NCBI GenBank assembly: GCA_902479065.1 | Contig: CABSNM010000018.1 | Span: 1-39,696 of the forward strand | DNA: 39,696 nucleotides | Direction of reading: 5' to 3' | DNA from: an uncultured Collinsella sp. | GTDB taxonomy: Bacteria; Actinomycetota; Coriobacteriia; Coriobacteriales; Coriobacteriaceae | In this document: piece after piece, positions 31,773 to 39,412 of the stretch | Numbering within the stretch: position 1 is the stretch's first letter | Layout: each line of letters opens with the position of its first letter | Program-made: the position numbers and the translations under genes | Notes under the pieces: model-generated | What the model was told of the DNA's origin: nothing | What the model saw: only the letters and a program-made list of their open reading frames with translations | The model's database searches: none

Positions 31773-32528
31773 TTAGCTCATACTGCTCTGATGGGTCTCG
31801 CTGCCGTTATTGCGGCGGGTGACCGTTTCGTGGAGTAAAAAGAAGCTGGGAACCTGCTTTGTCTCGGTGTATTCCATAAGGATGCCGTCGGCGTTGTAGG
31901 TCTGTCCGCGTACAACGGCGAGTGCGTTAAAGTCGTCGAGATCGAGCACGCGTGCATCCTCGGGTGTGGGATGCTCAATCGTTACATCGCGTTTGCCCGT
32001 GGCAATCTTAATGCCAAGGCCTTCTTCGAGGTAACGATAGATTGAGTCGTTGACAATCTCGGGTGTCAACCCCGGTACCTGTGAGCTTAGGTAATAGGAG
32101 TCGTCGGAGCACACGGCTCGTCCGTCTGCATAACGGATGCGTTTGGCACGCGTGAGCTCACAGCCTTCGGGAAACCCGGTAATCTTGGAGAGCGCCTTGT
32201 TACAGACGAGGAGCTCAAAGACAGTGGTAACCGTTTTGAGCTCAAAGCCTCGGCTGGCTGCGATTTCCTTAAAGGTCTCGAGTCCGCCGCCGCCACGACT
32301 CGTCTCGTCACTGATGTTGCGAATGACGCGCATGCCTTTGCCTTGCTGGGGGAGCACGTAGCCATCTGCCGCAAGCATCGAGATGGCGCGACGGACCGTC
32401 ATGCGCGAACAGCCAAACAGCTGCGTGAGTTCAGTCTCCGAAGGCAGATAGCTTAGATAGGCGTATGTGCCGTCGTCAATCGACTGCTTCACGTTGTCAT
32501 AAATGGTTTGGAAGATGGCTCGCGCCAT
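31773..32528 (-). CDS. GntR-family transcriptional regulator (HutC/UTRA type)
   Basis: Sugar-responsive repressor candidate for the adjacent PTS locus. The 251-residue protein has an N-terminal winged helix (LPSETELTQLFGCSRMTVRRAISMLAADGYVLPQQGKG, about 28-65) and a C-terminal UTRA ligand domain (about 90-240, with RIRYADGRAVCSDDSYYLSSQVPGL and GLGIKIATGKRDV). This is the architecture of TreR- and NagR-type regulators that bind phosphosugars. AGGAG lies 6 nt before ATG 32528. It is the second gene of an operon with the zinc dehydrogenase, 65 nt apart. TCTAGA-centred repeats at both divergent promoters are its likely operators. The ligand might be an alpha-glucoside phosphate (inference). Confidence 0.92.
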   Translation of the reverse strand: MARAIFQTIYDNVKQSIDDGTYAYLSYLPSETELTQLFGCSRMTVRRAISMLAADGYVLPQQGKGMRVIRNISDETSRGGGGLETFKEIAASRGFELKTVTTVFELLVCNKALSKITGFPEGCELTRAKRIRYADGRAVCSDDSYYLSSQVPGLTPEIVNDSIYRYLEEGLGIKIATGKRDVTIEHPTPEDARVLDLDDFNALAVVRGQTYNADGILMEYTETKQVPSFFLLHETVTRRNNGSETHQSSMS

Positions 32529-32593
32529 GACGGTCTCCTAGAGTTGAGTGCGCGAGCGGCGGATGAGGACTGCTCGCGCAGGTGTCGATCGAT

Positions 32594-33619
32594 TTACTTG
32601 CTGGGGTCAATTATATATTTGCCCATGGCGCGCAGCGCCGGGTCCGATAGGATGGCACCGAGTTCGTCGAGGGAAGCCACCTTGGCGACCATCGAGGATA
32701 CGTCGAGCCTGCCAGAGTCGATGAGCTCGAGCGCGCGACGCTGCGTATAAGGGTTGATGTAGGACGAGGTAAGCACAAGCTCCTTCTGGAAGACCTCGAA
32801 GGGCTTGACGGTGATTGTCTCATCGGGCTTGGTGAGGCCGAACATCATGACCGTAGCCTTGTGGCCGGCGATCTGGATGGCCTGCTCGATGGTGACGGGC
32901 TTGCCAACACACTCGATAACGACATCGACGTTGCCGACGCCCTCCTGCTTCAGGCGGGCCGGGACGTCCTCGTGGATGGAATCAATTGCCAGGTCGGCGC
33001 CGAGTTTGAGCGCAACCTCGCGCTTGCCTTCGACAGGCTCGAGCAAGACGACCTTGGTGGCGCCGGCGTTTTTGGCGAGCTGCATCATGAGCAGGCCGAT
33101 CATGCCGCCGCCGATAACGACAACTGTGCTGCCGGGCTTGATGTTGCACATATCGATGCCGTGCAGGCAGCAGGCGACGGGCTCGGTCATAGCACCCTGC
33201 TCAAAGCTGGTGTGATCGCCCAACTTGTAGACTTGCTGCATATCGACGGAGCAGTACTCGGCAAAGCCGCCGTTAACGGTGGTGCCGTAACCGGTCATAT
33301 GCTCGCAGTAGTGGTTGATTCCGTCGCGGCAGGGTTCGCAGCAGCCGCAGGGATGGTTTGGGTCGATGCACACGCGATCGCCCGGTTTAAAGCCAGCGAC
33401 GTCGCTGCCTACGGCCTCGACAACGCCCGCAAACTCATGGCCAAGGATCGTGGGCGGGGTAACGTCGGCTGCGCCCTTGTCGCCTTCATAGATATGCACG
33501 TCGGTACCGCAGACGCCGCAAGCTTTGACGTTGATCAGAACGTCGCGCTTGCCCACGGCCGGCTTTGCCGATTCCTCGACTCTGAGGTCGTGCTTTCCAT
33601 AGAAGACCGCGCTTTTCAT
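32594..33619 (-). CDS. Zinc-dependent polyol/alcohol dehydrogenase (MDR family)
   Basis: NAD(P)-dependent medium-chain dehydrogenase of the sorbitol/threonine dehydrogenase type, 341 residues. Catalytic zinc ligands are Cys37 (GVCGTD), His61-Glu62 (GHEFAG) and probably Glu146 (TEPVAC). Structural zinc cysteines are Cys91, Cys94, Cys97 and Cys105 (C-x2-C-x2-C-x7-C). The Rossmann loop is IGGGMIG (169-175). The sequence suits a polyol substrate rather than ethanol, but threonine or other alcohols cannot be excluded. It is transcribed with gntR and divergently from the PTS genes, from a promoter overlapped by candidate GntR sites. Co-regulation suggests that it handles a product of the imported sugar. 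Confidence 0.9.
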   Translation of the reverse strand: MKSAVFYGKHDLRVEESAKPAVGKRDVLINVKACGVCGTDVHIYEGDKGAADVTPPTILGHEFAGVVEAVGSDVAGFKPGDRVCIDPNHPCGCCEPCRDGINHYCEHMTGYGTTVNGGFAEYCSVDMQQVYKLGDHTSFEQGAMTEPVACCLHGIDMCNIKPGSTVVVIGGGMIGLLMMQLAKNAGATKVVLLEPVEGKREVALKLGADLAIDSIHEDVPARLKQEGVGNVDVVIECVGKPVTIEQAIQIAGHKATVMMFGLTKPDETITVKPFEVFQKELVLTSSYINPYTQRRALELIDSGRLDVSSMVAKVASLDELGAILSDPALRAMGKYIIDPSK

Positions 33620-33655
33620 GGTGACTCCTTAACGTGGCGGTGAATATTGTAATGA

Positions 33656-33684
33656 AGTATAGGTATGTCTAGAGGAATAGACAA
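33656..33684 (-). promoter_or_regulatory. Promoter of the zinc dehydrogenase-gntR operon
   Basis: On the minus strand TTGTCT (33684-33679), a 17-nt spacer and TATACT (33661-33656) form a good promoter, 37 bp before the dehydrogenase ATG. The -35 and spacer contain TAGACA and TGTCTAGA half-sites, so a bound repressor would block polymerase. Confidence 0.65.
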
Positions 33685-33700
33685 GCACATCTAGACAAGT
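33666..33700. promoter_or_regulatory. Cluster of candidate GntR operator sites
   Basis: TGTCTAGA (33666-33673), TAGACAAG (33678-33685) and ATCTAGACAAGT (33689-33700) share a TCTAGA/TAGACAAG core. The last 12-mer recurs exactly, in the opposite orientation, at the divergent PTS promoter (33816-33827). They cover the -35 and spacer of the dehydrogenase promoter. Confidence 0.6.
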
Positions 33701-33765
33701 TGAAAAGAAATATAAAATGCAGCCATCAGATATGTCAGATTTAGCAGGCAAAATACTGGACTTAT

Positions 33766-33795
33766 ACCGTTTACGGCCAATAATCGACCGTTTAC
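33766..33795. promoter_or_regulatory. Two direct ACCGTTTAC repeats, 21 bp apart
   Basis: ACCGTTTAC occurs at 33766-33774 and 33787-33795, two helical turns apart, just upstream of and overlapping the predicted -35 of the PTS promoter. The first lies in CCGTTTACGG, an imperfect palindrome. The second lies in AATCGACCGTTTAC, found in inverted orientation at 26315-26328. They are candidate sites for a second, possibly activating or global, regulator. Confidence 0.45.
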
Positions 33796-33831
33796 CGACC
33801 GTAGTCTTTACGCTAACTTGTCTAGATAAGT
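33791..33831 (+). promoter_or_regulatory. Predicted PTS operon promoter with GntR operator
   Basis: TTTACC (33791-33796), 17 nt and TAACTT (33814-33819) are a plausible promoter. The near-palindrome ACTTGTCTAGATAAGT (33816-33831) overlaps the -10 and start site and shares a 12-mer with the operator cluster on the other side of the region. Confidence 0.5.
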
Positions 33832-33974
33832 GATGTGATAAAACGTAAGTGCAAGAAGTCAGGGAAGCGGGCCCACCCGTCCTATTGCACGAGGTACACG
33901 CAAACGGCGCGTCTGCGGTCTCGAGTGAAGCCAAAACCGCAGCGCTCCGAATGAAGAGAGGGGGATTCCCCGTC

Positions 33975-35585
33975 ATGATGCAAAAGATACAACGTTTCGG
34001 CGGTGCAATGTACACGCCTGCAATTCTTTTCGCATTTTCCGGAATCGTCGTCGGCCTGGGTACGTTGTTTACCACCGAGGCGATCTTTGGCGAGATGGCC
34101 ACAGCGGGTCATCTTTGGTTTGATTGCTGGAATGTGCTGCTCCAGGGTGGTTGGACGCTCTTTAACCAGATGCCGTTGCTGTTTTGCGTAGCGTTGCCAA
34201 TCTCGCTCGCGAACAAGCAGAACGCTCGCTGCTGCATGGAGGCTTTGGCCATCTACCTTACCTTCAACTACTTTGTAAGCACAATCTTGGGGCAGTGGGG
34301 CCCTGTCTTTGGGGTCGACTACTCTGTCGAGGCGGGCAGCGGTACTGGTCTTGCCACTATCGCAAGCATCAAAACGCTTGATATGGGCATCATGGGCGCG
34401 CTTATCATTTCTGGTATCGCCACGATGCTTCACAACAAGTACTTCGACACCGAACTCCCTGAGTGGCTGGGCGTGTTCTCGGGCTCCGTGTTCATCTATA
34501 TGATCGGTTTCTTCGTTATGGTTCCGGTCGCTCTTATCGCCTGCCTGGTGTGGCCGCATGTTCAGGCTGCTATCTCCGCCTTCCAGGGATTCATCCTTTC
34601 CGCCGGTACGTTTGGCGTGGGTGTCTTTGCTTTCTTCGAGCGCGTGCTGATCCCTACAGGCCTGCACCACTTTATCTATACGCCGTTCTATTACGACAAC
34701 GCGGCGGTCAACGGCGGCATCTTTGCTGCTTGGGCCAACATCCTGCCCCAACTGGCTGCCGATCCGAGCATTGCTCTTAAGGATGCCGCACCCTGGGCTG
34801 CCTATACCTGCCCTGGTTGGACTAAGGTCTTCGGCTCGCTTGGCGTCGCCATTGCGTTTTATATGACCGCCAAACCCGAGCGCAAGCAGCGCGTCAAGGC
34901 TCTGCTGATCCCGGTCACCCTTACCGCTATGCTTTGCGGTATCACCGAGCCGCTTGACTTCACCTTCCTGTTCATCGCGCCCGGCCTGTTCGTCGTCCAC
35001 TGCGTGCTCGGAGCGCTTGGCTGCATGGCTCAAAACCTCCTTGGCGTCGTGGGCATCTTCGACGGCGGCATCATCTCGATGCTCTCGTGGGACTGGCTGC
35101 CCCTTTGGGCCGCACACGGTCTGCAGTACGCCATCTCCATCCTTGTCGGTCTGTGCTTTACCGCTCTTTGGGTCGTGGTCTTCCGTTTCCTGATCGTCAA
35201 GTTCGACTTTAAGACCCCCGGTCGCGAGGATGACGATGTTGAGGTCGAGCTCAAGTCCAAGGCCGACTACAAGCAAAAGCAGGGCGGTGCTGCTGCTGGC
35301 AAATCGGTCGCCCAGAGTAAAGATGATGAGCGCTTGGTGCTTGCCGAGAACATCCTCGATCTGCTCGGTGGCACGGATAACATCATCGATGTAACTAACT
35401 GCGCTACCCGTCTGCGCGTTAACGTCAAGGACAAGAGCGTCGTTGCACCCGAGGCTTCCTTCAAGGCGATCGGTACGCATGGCTTGGTGGTCCAAGGTCA
35501 GTCAATCCAGGTCATCATCGGCCTTACCGTCCCGCAGGTTCGCGAGAAGTTCGAGAGTCTTCTGAAGTTCGAGAGTCTTCTGTAA
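33975..35585 (+). CDS. PTS alpha-glucoside-type EIIBC
   Basis: Membrane permease that imports and phosphorylates a sugar of the glucose/alpha-glucoside PTS family. The 536-residue protein begins with QIQRFGGAM-like MMQKIQRFGGAMYTP, very like the Klebsiella AglA start as I recall it, followed by about ten membrane segments with GITEPLDFTF in the EIIC domain. A charged linker leads to EIIB with the phosphorylated Cys476 in TNCATRLRV. No EIIA domain follows. ATG 33975 was chosen by homology, with GAGGGGG about 10 nt upstream; ATG 33951 is in frame but has no ribosome site. The last 12 residues are KFESLL twice, from an exact 18-bp tandem duplication. It is co-directional with the GH4 hydrolase, with 155 nt between. 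Confidence 0.93.
   Translation: MMQKIQRFGGAMYTPAILFAFSGIVVGLGTLFTTEAIFGEMATAGHLWFDCWNVLLQGGWTLFNQMPLLFCVALPISLANKQNARCCMEALAIYLTFNYFVSTILGQWGPVFGVDYSVEAGSGTGLATIASIKTLDMGIMGALIISGIATMLHNKYFDTELPEWLGVFSGSVFIYMIGFFVMVPVALIACLVWPHVQAAISAFQGFILSAGTFGVGVFAFFERVLIPTGLHHFIYTPFYYDNAAVNGGIFAAWANILPQLAADPSIALKDAAPWAAYTCPGWTKVFGSLGVAIAFYMTAKPERKQRVKALLIPVTLTAMLCGITEPLDFTFLFIAPGLFVVHCVLGALGCMAQNLLGVVGIFDGGIISMLSWDWLPLWAAHGLQYAISILVGLCFTALWVVVFRFLIVKFDFKTPGREDDDVEVELKSKADYKQKQGGAAAGKSVAQSKDDERLVLAENILDLLGGTDNIIDVTNCATRLRVNVKDKSVVAPEASFKAIGTHGLVVQGQSIQVIIGLTVPQVREKFESLLKFESLL
35547..35582 (+). repeat. Exact 18-bp tandem duplication at the 3' end of the EIIBC gene
   Basis: AAGTTCGAGAGTCTTCTG occurs twice in direct tandem (35547-35564 and 35565-35582), immediately before the stop codon. 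It is in frame and adds a second KFESLL. Identity at all positions suggests a recent slippage event. Confidence 0.95.
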
Positions 35586-35603
35586 ACCATCGTCCATCGA
35601 AAC

Positions 35604-35643
35604 AATCGGCCTTGCAGAGCCGGTATGCACCGCAAGGCCGATT
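35604..35643 (+). promoter_or_regulatory. Intercistronic hairpin between EIIBC and 6-phospho-alpha-glucosidase genes
   Basis: AATCGGCCTTGC (35604-35615) and GCAAGGCCGATT (35632-35643) pair perfectly over 12 bp around a 16-nt loop. No T-run follows, so it is more likely a partial terminator, processing site or 3'-end stabiliser that sets the ratio of the two products. Confidence 0.55.
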
Positions 35644-35740
35644 CTAGAGATAAAAAACTCCACTTCTAGGTAACAATTCCAAACCGTACAGGCCGCATGC
35701 GGGGACGGATTGAGCAAGCGGCCAGAATGAGGAGGACATC

Positions 35741-37084
35741 ATGTCCAAGAAAAACTATGCCGTGACCATTGCCGGCGGTGGCTCTACCTTCACCCCGGGC
35801 ATCGCTCTGATGCTGCTTGAGGAGCGCGACCGCTTTCCGGTCAACAAGGTGACCTTCTACGACAACAACGCCGAGCGCCAGGAGACCGTGGCCAAGGCCT
35901 GCGAGATCTACTTCCACGAGAACGCCCCCGAGGTTGAGTTCAGCTACACCACCGATCCCGAGACCGCTTTTACCGGTACTGACTTCGTGCTTGCTCACAT
36001 CCGCGTTGGCCTGTACGCCATGCGTGAGCTCGACGAGAAGATTCCTCTCAAGTACGGCTGCGTTGGCCAAGAGACCTGCGGTGCCGGCGGTATCGCTTAC
36101 GGCATGCGCTCCATCGGTGGTGTCATCGAGATCCTCGACTACATGGAGAAGTACAGCCCCAACGCCTGGATGCTCAACTACTCCAACCCCGCGGCCATCG
36201 TCGCCGAGGCCTGCCGCGTGCTGCGCCCCAACAGCCGCATCATCAACATCTGCGACATGCCGATCGACCTTATGGATAAGATGAGCCGTATGTGCGGCAT
36301 CAAGGATCGTCGCGAGCTGCAGTATAGCTACTACGGCCTCAACCACTTTGGTTGGTGGAGCAAGATCTACGACAAGGACGGCAACGACCTCATGCCGCAG
36401 ATTAAGGAGCACATGGCTAAGAACGGCTACCTGGACGGCATCGAGCACGAGGCCGGTAAGGAGCAGCATGTCGAGGAGAGCTGGATTCACACCTTCGGCA
36501 AGGCCAAGGATGTCTATGCTGTCGATCCCGAGACGATTCCCAATACCTACCTCAAGTATTACCTGTACCCGGACTATGTCGTCGAGACGTCTGACCCCAA
36601 CTACACTCGCGCCAATGAGGTTATGGATGGCCGCGAGAAGAAGGTCTTTGGCGCTTGCCGCGACATCATCGCCAAGGGTACGGCTAAAGACGGCGGCTTT
36701 GAGCCAGATGTACATGCCAACTACATCGTCGACCTTGCCTGCGCACTGGCCGAGAACACGCTCGAGCGCTTCCTGCTGATCGTCCCCAACGATGGCGCTG
36801 TGCCCAACTTCGACCCGACGGCCATGGTCGAGGTGCCTTGCATTGTCGGTTCCAACGGCTTTGAGAAGATCTGCCAGGGCCCGATTCCGCAGTTCCAGAA
36901 GGGCCTGATGGAGCAGCAGGTTTCCGTCGAGAAGCTCGTTGTCCAGGCTTGGGTCGAGGGCAGCTACCAGAAGCTCTGGCAGGCGCTCACGCTCTCCAAG
37001 ACCATTCCTTCGGCAAGCGTTGCCAAGCAGATCCTGGACGAGCTCATCGAGGCCAACAAGGATTTCTGGCCCGAGCTTAAGTAA
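35741..37084 (+). CDS. 6-phospho-alpha-glucosidase (glycoside hydrolase family 4)
   Basis: Hydrolyses 6-phospho-alpha-glucosides in the cytoplasm, releasing glucose-6-phosphate and the aglycone, by the NAD- and Mn-dependent GH4 mechanism. At 447 residues it has the length of GlvA and MalH (about 441). Motifs: the NAD loop AGGGSTFTPG (11-20), NYSNPA (146-151), NICDMP (169-174) with metal-binding Cys171, and GLNHFGWW with His202. The CDMP sequence is the signature of alpha-specific members; beta-specific GH4 enzymes carry CN(V/I)P. GAGGAGG lies 5 nt before ATG 35741. It is downstream of the cognate EIIBC in one operon. Preference among maltose-6P, sucrose-isomer phosphates or maltitol-6P cannot be read. 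Confidence 0.95.
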   Translation: MSKKNYAVTIAGGGSTFTPGIALMLLEERDRFPVNKVTFYDNNAERQETVAKACEIYFHENAPEVEFSYTTDPETAFTGTDFVLAHIRVGLYAMRELDEKIPLKYGCVGQETCGAGGIAYGMRSIGGVIEILDYMEKYSPNAWMLNYSNPAAIVAEACRVLRPNSRIINICDMPIDLMDKMSRMCGIKDRRELQYSYYGLNHFGWWSKIYDKDGNDLMPQIKEHMAKNGYLDGIEHEAGKEQHVEESWIHTFGKAKDVYAVDPETIPNTYLKYYLYPDYVVETSDPNYTRANEVMDGREKKVFGACRDIIAKGTAKDGGFEPDVHANYIVDLACALAENTLERFLLIVPNDGAVPNFDPTAMVEVPCIVGSNGFEKICQGPIPQFQKGLMEQQVSVEKLVVQAWVEGSYQKLWQALTLSKTIPSASVAKQILDELIEANKDFWPELK

Positions 37085-37144
37085 GGACTACTGTCTCGAA
37101 CCCTCACGCATCTCTGCTTCATTTGCGCCGTCGTGGTGTCCGGA

Positions 37145-37174
37145 TTCGCCCGGATGCTGCGGCGGCGCTATACT
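37145..37174 (+). promoter_or_regulatory. Predicted promoter of ychF
   Basis: TATACT (37169-37174) is a near-consensus -10. TTCGCC (37145-37150), 18 nt upstream, is a weak -35. Transcription would start near 37181, about 30 nt before the GTG. Confidence 0.45.
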
Positions 37175-37211
37175 TATGCAGTTTGAAGTACCTGTACCAA
37201 AAGGAGCTGTC

Positions 37212-38288
37212 GTGTCCCTTTCCATCGGTATCGTGGGCCTGCCCAACGTGGGCAAGTCGACGCTGTTCACCGCGCTTACCAAAAAGACCGGCCTTGCCGC
37301 CAACTACCCGTTTGCCACGATCGACCCCAATGTGGGCATCGTCGATGTGCCCGATAGCCGCCTGCAAAAGCTCGCCGACATCGTCAACCCCGGCCGCATT
37401 GTGCCGGCTACGGTCGAGTTCGTCGATATCGCTGGCCTGGTGAAGGGTGCCAACGAGGGCGAGGGCCTGGGCAACCAGTTCTTGGCAAACATCCGCGAGA
37501 CCGATGCCATCTGCGAGGTCGTGCGCTACTTTAAGGACCCCAACGTCATGCGTGAGGTGGGCCGCACGGGCGAGTTCGTCGATCCTGCCGGCGATGCCGA
37601 CACCATCATGACCGAGCTCATCCTGGCCGATATGGGAACGCTCGAGAAGCAGCTGCCCAAGCTCGAGAAGGAGGCCAAGCGCGACAAGGAGCTCATGCCC
37701 AAGTTCGAGGTGGCTAAGCGCCTGCTTGCCTGGCTCAACGAGGGCAAGCGCGCCGCATCCATGGAGATGACCGACGAGGAGCGTGCCGCCGCCAAGGGCC
37801 TGTTCCTGCTCACTATGAAGCCCATCCTGTATGTTGCCAACGTGGACGAGGATATGCTCAACGACGATCTGGCGCCCATCGATGGCGTCAAGCCGTTGCC
37901 CATCTGCGCCAAGATCGAGGCCGAGCTTTCCGAGCTCGATCCCGAGGACGCTGCCGACTACCTGGAGAGCCTGGGCCTGGAACAGCCCGGCCTGGACGTG
38001 CTCGCTCAGGCTGCCTACAAGCTGCTCGGCCTGCAGTCGTTCTTTACGGCCGGCGAGATGGAGGTCAAGGCCTGGACGGTTCGTCAGGGCGCGACCGCCC
38101 CGCAGGCCGCCGGTGTCATCCACACCGATTTTGAGCGCGGCTTTATTAAGGCCGAGGTCATTGGCTACGACGACTACATCGAGCTCGGCGGCGAGCAGGG
38201 CGCCAAGGCCGCCGGCAAGCTGCGTATTGAGGGCAAGGACTATGTCATGGCCGATGGCGACGTCGTGCACTTCCGCTTTAACGTGTAA
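37212..38288 (+). CDS. ychF: Redox-regulated ATPase YchF (OLA1 type)
   Basis: Universally conserved P-loop protein of the Obg/YchF family that binds ATP and interacts with ribosomes. The 358-residue length agrees with the family (about 363). It has G1 GLPNVGKST (9-17), the effector region NYPFATIDPNVG (31-42), G3 DIAGLVKGA (72-80) and NVDE near residue 210 in place of the NKxD motif, the change that gives ATP preference. A C-terminal TGS domain ends with MADGDVVHFRFNV. The start is GTG 37212, with AAGGAG 5 nt upstream and MSLSIGIVGLPNVG matching the family; longer upstream frames are not homologous. The DUF1648 protein follows 11 nt later. Confidence 0.96.
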   Translation: MSLSIGIVGLPNVGKSTLFTALTKKTGLAANYPFATIDPNVGIVDVPDSRLQKLADIVNPGRIVPATVEFVDIAGLVKGANEGEGLGNQFLANIRETDAICEVVRYFKDPNVMREVGRTGEFVDPAGDADTIMTELILADMGTLEKQLPKLEKEAKRDKELMPKFEVAKRLLAWLNEGKRAASMEMTDEERAAAKGLFLLTMKPILYVANVDEDMLNDDLAPIDGVKPLPICAKIEAELSELDPEDAADYLESLGLEQPGLDVLAQAAYKLLGLQSFFTAGEMEVKAWTVRQGATAPQAAGVIHTDFERGFIKAEVIGYDDYIELGGEQGAKAAGKLRIEGKDYVMADGDVVHFRFNV

Positions 38289-38299
38289 GGACGACGCGC

Positions 38300-38683
38300 A
38301 TGTTTAAATATGGCAAAAAAGCCGGCTACATGGGTATTGCGCTGCTCGTGCTTGCAGTGCTTCCGCTGGTGGTAGCGGCGTTTGTGATCCCCAACATTGG
38401 CCCCGAGGTGGCAACGAAGTTTAATGCCGCCGGCGAGGCGACGCGCTGGGGCAAGAGCTATGAGTTGCTGGCACTGCCGGTGCTCAACCTGCTGCTGAGC
38501 GTGGCGACGTACTTTACGGCAGGACGCCAGGCTAAAAACAATGATGACTCCGCCGCCATGGCGCGCATCGTGTGCGAGCGCTACCTGCGCAACGGCTGTA
38601 TCACGGGCGTGTTCCTCAACGTGGTTAACGTTTACTTTATGTACTCGGCGATTACCGGAACGGGCTTTGGCCTTGGTTTCTAG
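38300..38683 (+). CDS. Small DUF1648/SdpI-like membrane protein
   Basis: A 127-residue integral membrane protein with three predicted helices (about 11-30, 54-74 and 97-117). Between the first two is the segment NIGPEVATKFNAAGEATRWGKS, which fits the DUF1648 motif (a proline-rich turn, then HFNxxGxxxxW) of SdpI-like immunity and YhfL-type proteins. Function in this organism is unknown. It starts 11 nt after ychF with AAGGACG as ribosome site, so it is probably co-transcribed with ychF. No toxin-like partner is adjacent. No clear terminator separates it from the convergent gene that ends at 38693. Confidence 0.75.
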   Translation: MFKYGKKAGYMGIALLVLAVLPLVVAAFVIPNIGPEVATKFNAAGEATRWGKSYELLALPVLNLLLSVATYFTAGRQAKNNDDSAAMARIVCERYLRNGCITGVFLNVVNVYFMYSAITGTGFGLGF

Positions 38684-38692
38684 CCTTTCTTT

Positions 38693-39082
38693 TTAGGCAA
38701 CGAGCCTGCACATATATTCAATGGCTGCTGCGAGGCCGCCGCTCGATCGTGGTTTAAAGACCATATCGGCGGCGGTCTCGTTTTCGTATCCGGCACCGCG
38801 AAGGGCGAGTGCGATGCCGGCTTCCAGGAGAAGGGGCAGACCGCGTTGGCTGGTTGCGATTACGGCAGCCTGATTGAGCGAGCAGCTGTGCGCTTGGCAT
38901 TGGATGGCAAGTTCACCTTGCGCCGGGCAGGGGACCAGAACGGCGGCGATGCGACTTGATAGCAATGCAAATGCTGTGCGCTCATCGGGCGAAAGGCATT
39001 CAGCTTCAACGACGACGAGCTTGGGCGGCGCGCTGTTTGTGCGAAGCGTGGCTCGGTACATGCGGACCGAAGAACCCGACAT
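38693..39082 (-). CDS. Hypothetical protein, divergent from XRE regulator
   Basis: I do not recognise this 129-residue protein. It is soluble, with an alternating beta/alpha look: KLVVVEAECLSPDERTAFALLSSRIAAVLVP, then a Cys-containing segment (GELAIQCQAHSCSL) and AGIALALRGAGYEN, ending in a short helix. ATG 39082 follows AGGAG at 6 nt; upstream codons to 39106 would run into the palindromic operator. The bidirectional palindrome shared with the XRE gene suggests the regulator controls it, as in small defence or toxin-type modules, but no known domain supports that. Moderately confident that it is a real gene. Confidence 0.6.
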   Translation of the reverse strand: MSGSSVRMYRATLRTNSAPPKLVVVEAECLSPDERTAFALLSSRIAAVLVPCPAQGELAIQCQAHSCSLNQAAVIATSQRGLPLLLEAGIALALRGAGYENETAADMVFKPRSSGGLAAAIEYMCRLVA

Positions 39083-39105
39083 AGAAAACTCCTGTGTATT
39101 CGGCA

Positions 39106-39129
39106 AAACGTAAACTATAGTTTACGTTT
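39106..39129. promoter_or_regulatory. Perfect 24-bp palindrome between divergent genes (operator)
   Basis: The half-site AAACGTAAACTA is followed by its exact reverse complement, giving a 24-bp perfect palindrome. It lies 23 bp from the minus-strand ATG (39082) and 29 bp from the XRE ATG (39159). The centre contains TATAGT on both strands, so a -10 box for each direction could be buried in the operator. An autoregulated XRE dimer site is the natural reading. Confidence 0.75.
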
Positions 39130-39158
39130 ATGTTCGGCTCCATTTCAAACTCGGCTGC

Positions 39159-39377
39159 ATGGACGAACGTGCGAAACAGATTCTTGGCAGGCGGGTCGAA
39201 GAGACACGCAGGGACCTTGGTATCTCCAAGGTTGATTTTTGTGTGGCGACAGGAATCAGCCGACCCTACCTCGACCGAATCGAAGATGGGACGGCAAATT
39301 TCACGCTCAAGGTTCTATTTAAGATCGCGCCCGCACTCGGCATGACGGTGTCAGAACTTCTCGAGGGTATCGAATAG
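39159..39377 (+). CDS. Small XRE-family helix-turn-helix regulator
   Basis: A 72-residue protein made almost only of a Cro/C1-type HTH domain (about 8-66): ILGRRVEETRRDLGISK, the recognition region ATGISRPYLDRIEDGTANF and VLFKIAPALGMTVSELLEG. Single-domain regulators of this size usually act as dimers and are autoregulatory. No strong Shine-Dalgarno precedes ATG 39159. It is divergent from the hypothetical protein gene, with a perfect 24-bp palindrome between them. It resembles controller proteins of RM systems in size, but no RM gene is adjacent on this side. Confidence 0.88.
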   Translation: MDERAKQILGRRVEETRRDLGISKVDFCVATGISRPYLDRIEDGTANFTLKVLFKIAPALGMTVSELLEGIE

Positions 39378-39412
39378 GGCGTTCCCCGCTGCTAATTGAC
39401 GCTCTTTGGGCG

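Noticed and set aside
33882..35495. 537-codon minus-strand frame opposite the PTS gene
   Set aside because: Highly charged shadow with no ribosome site; the plus strand encodes a clear EIIBC.
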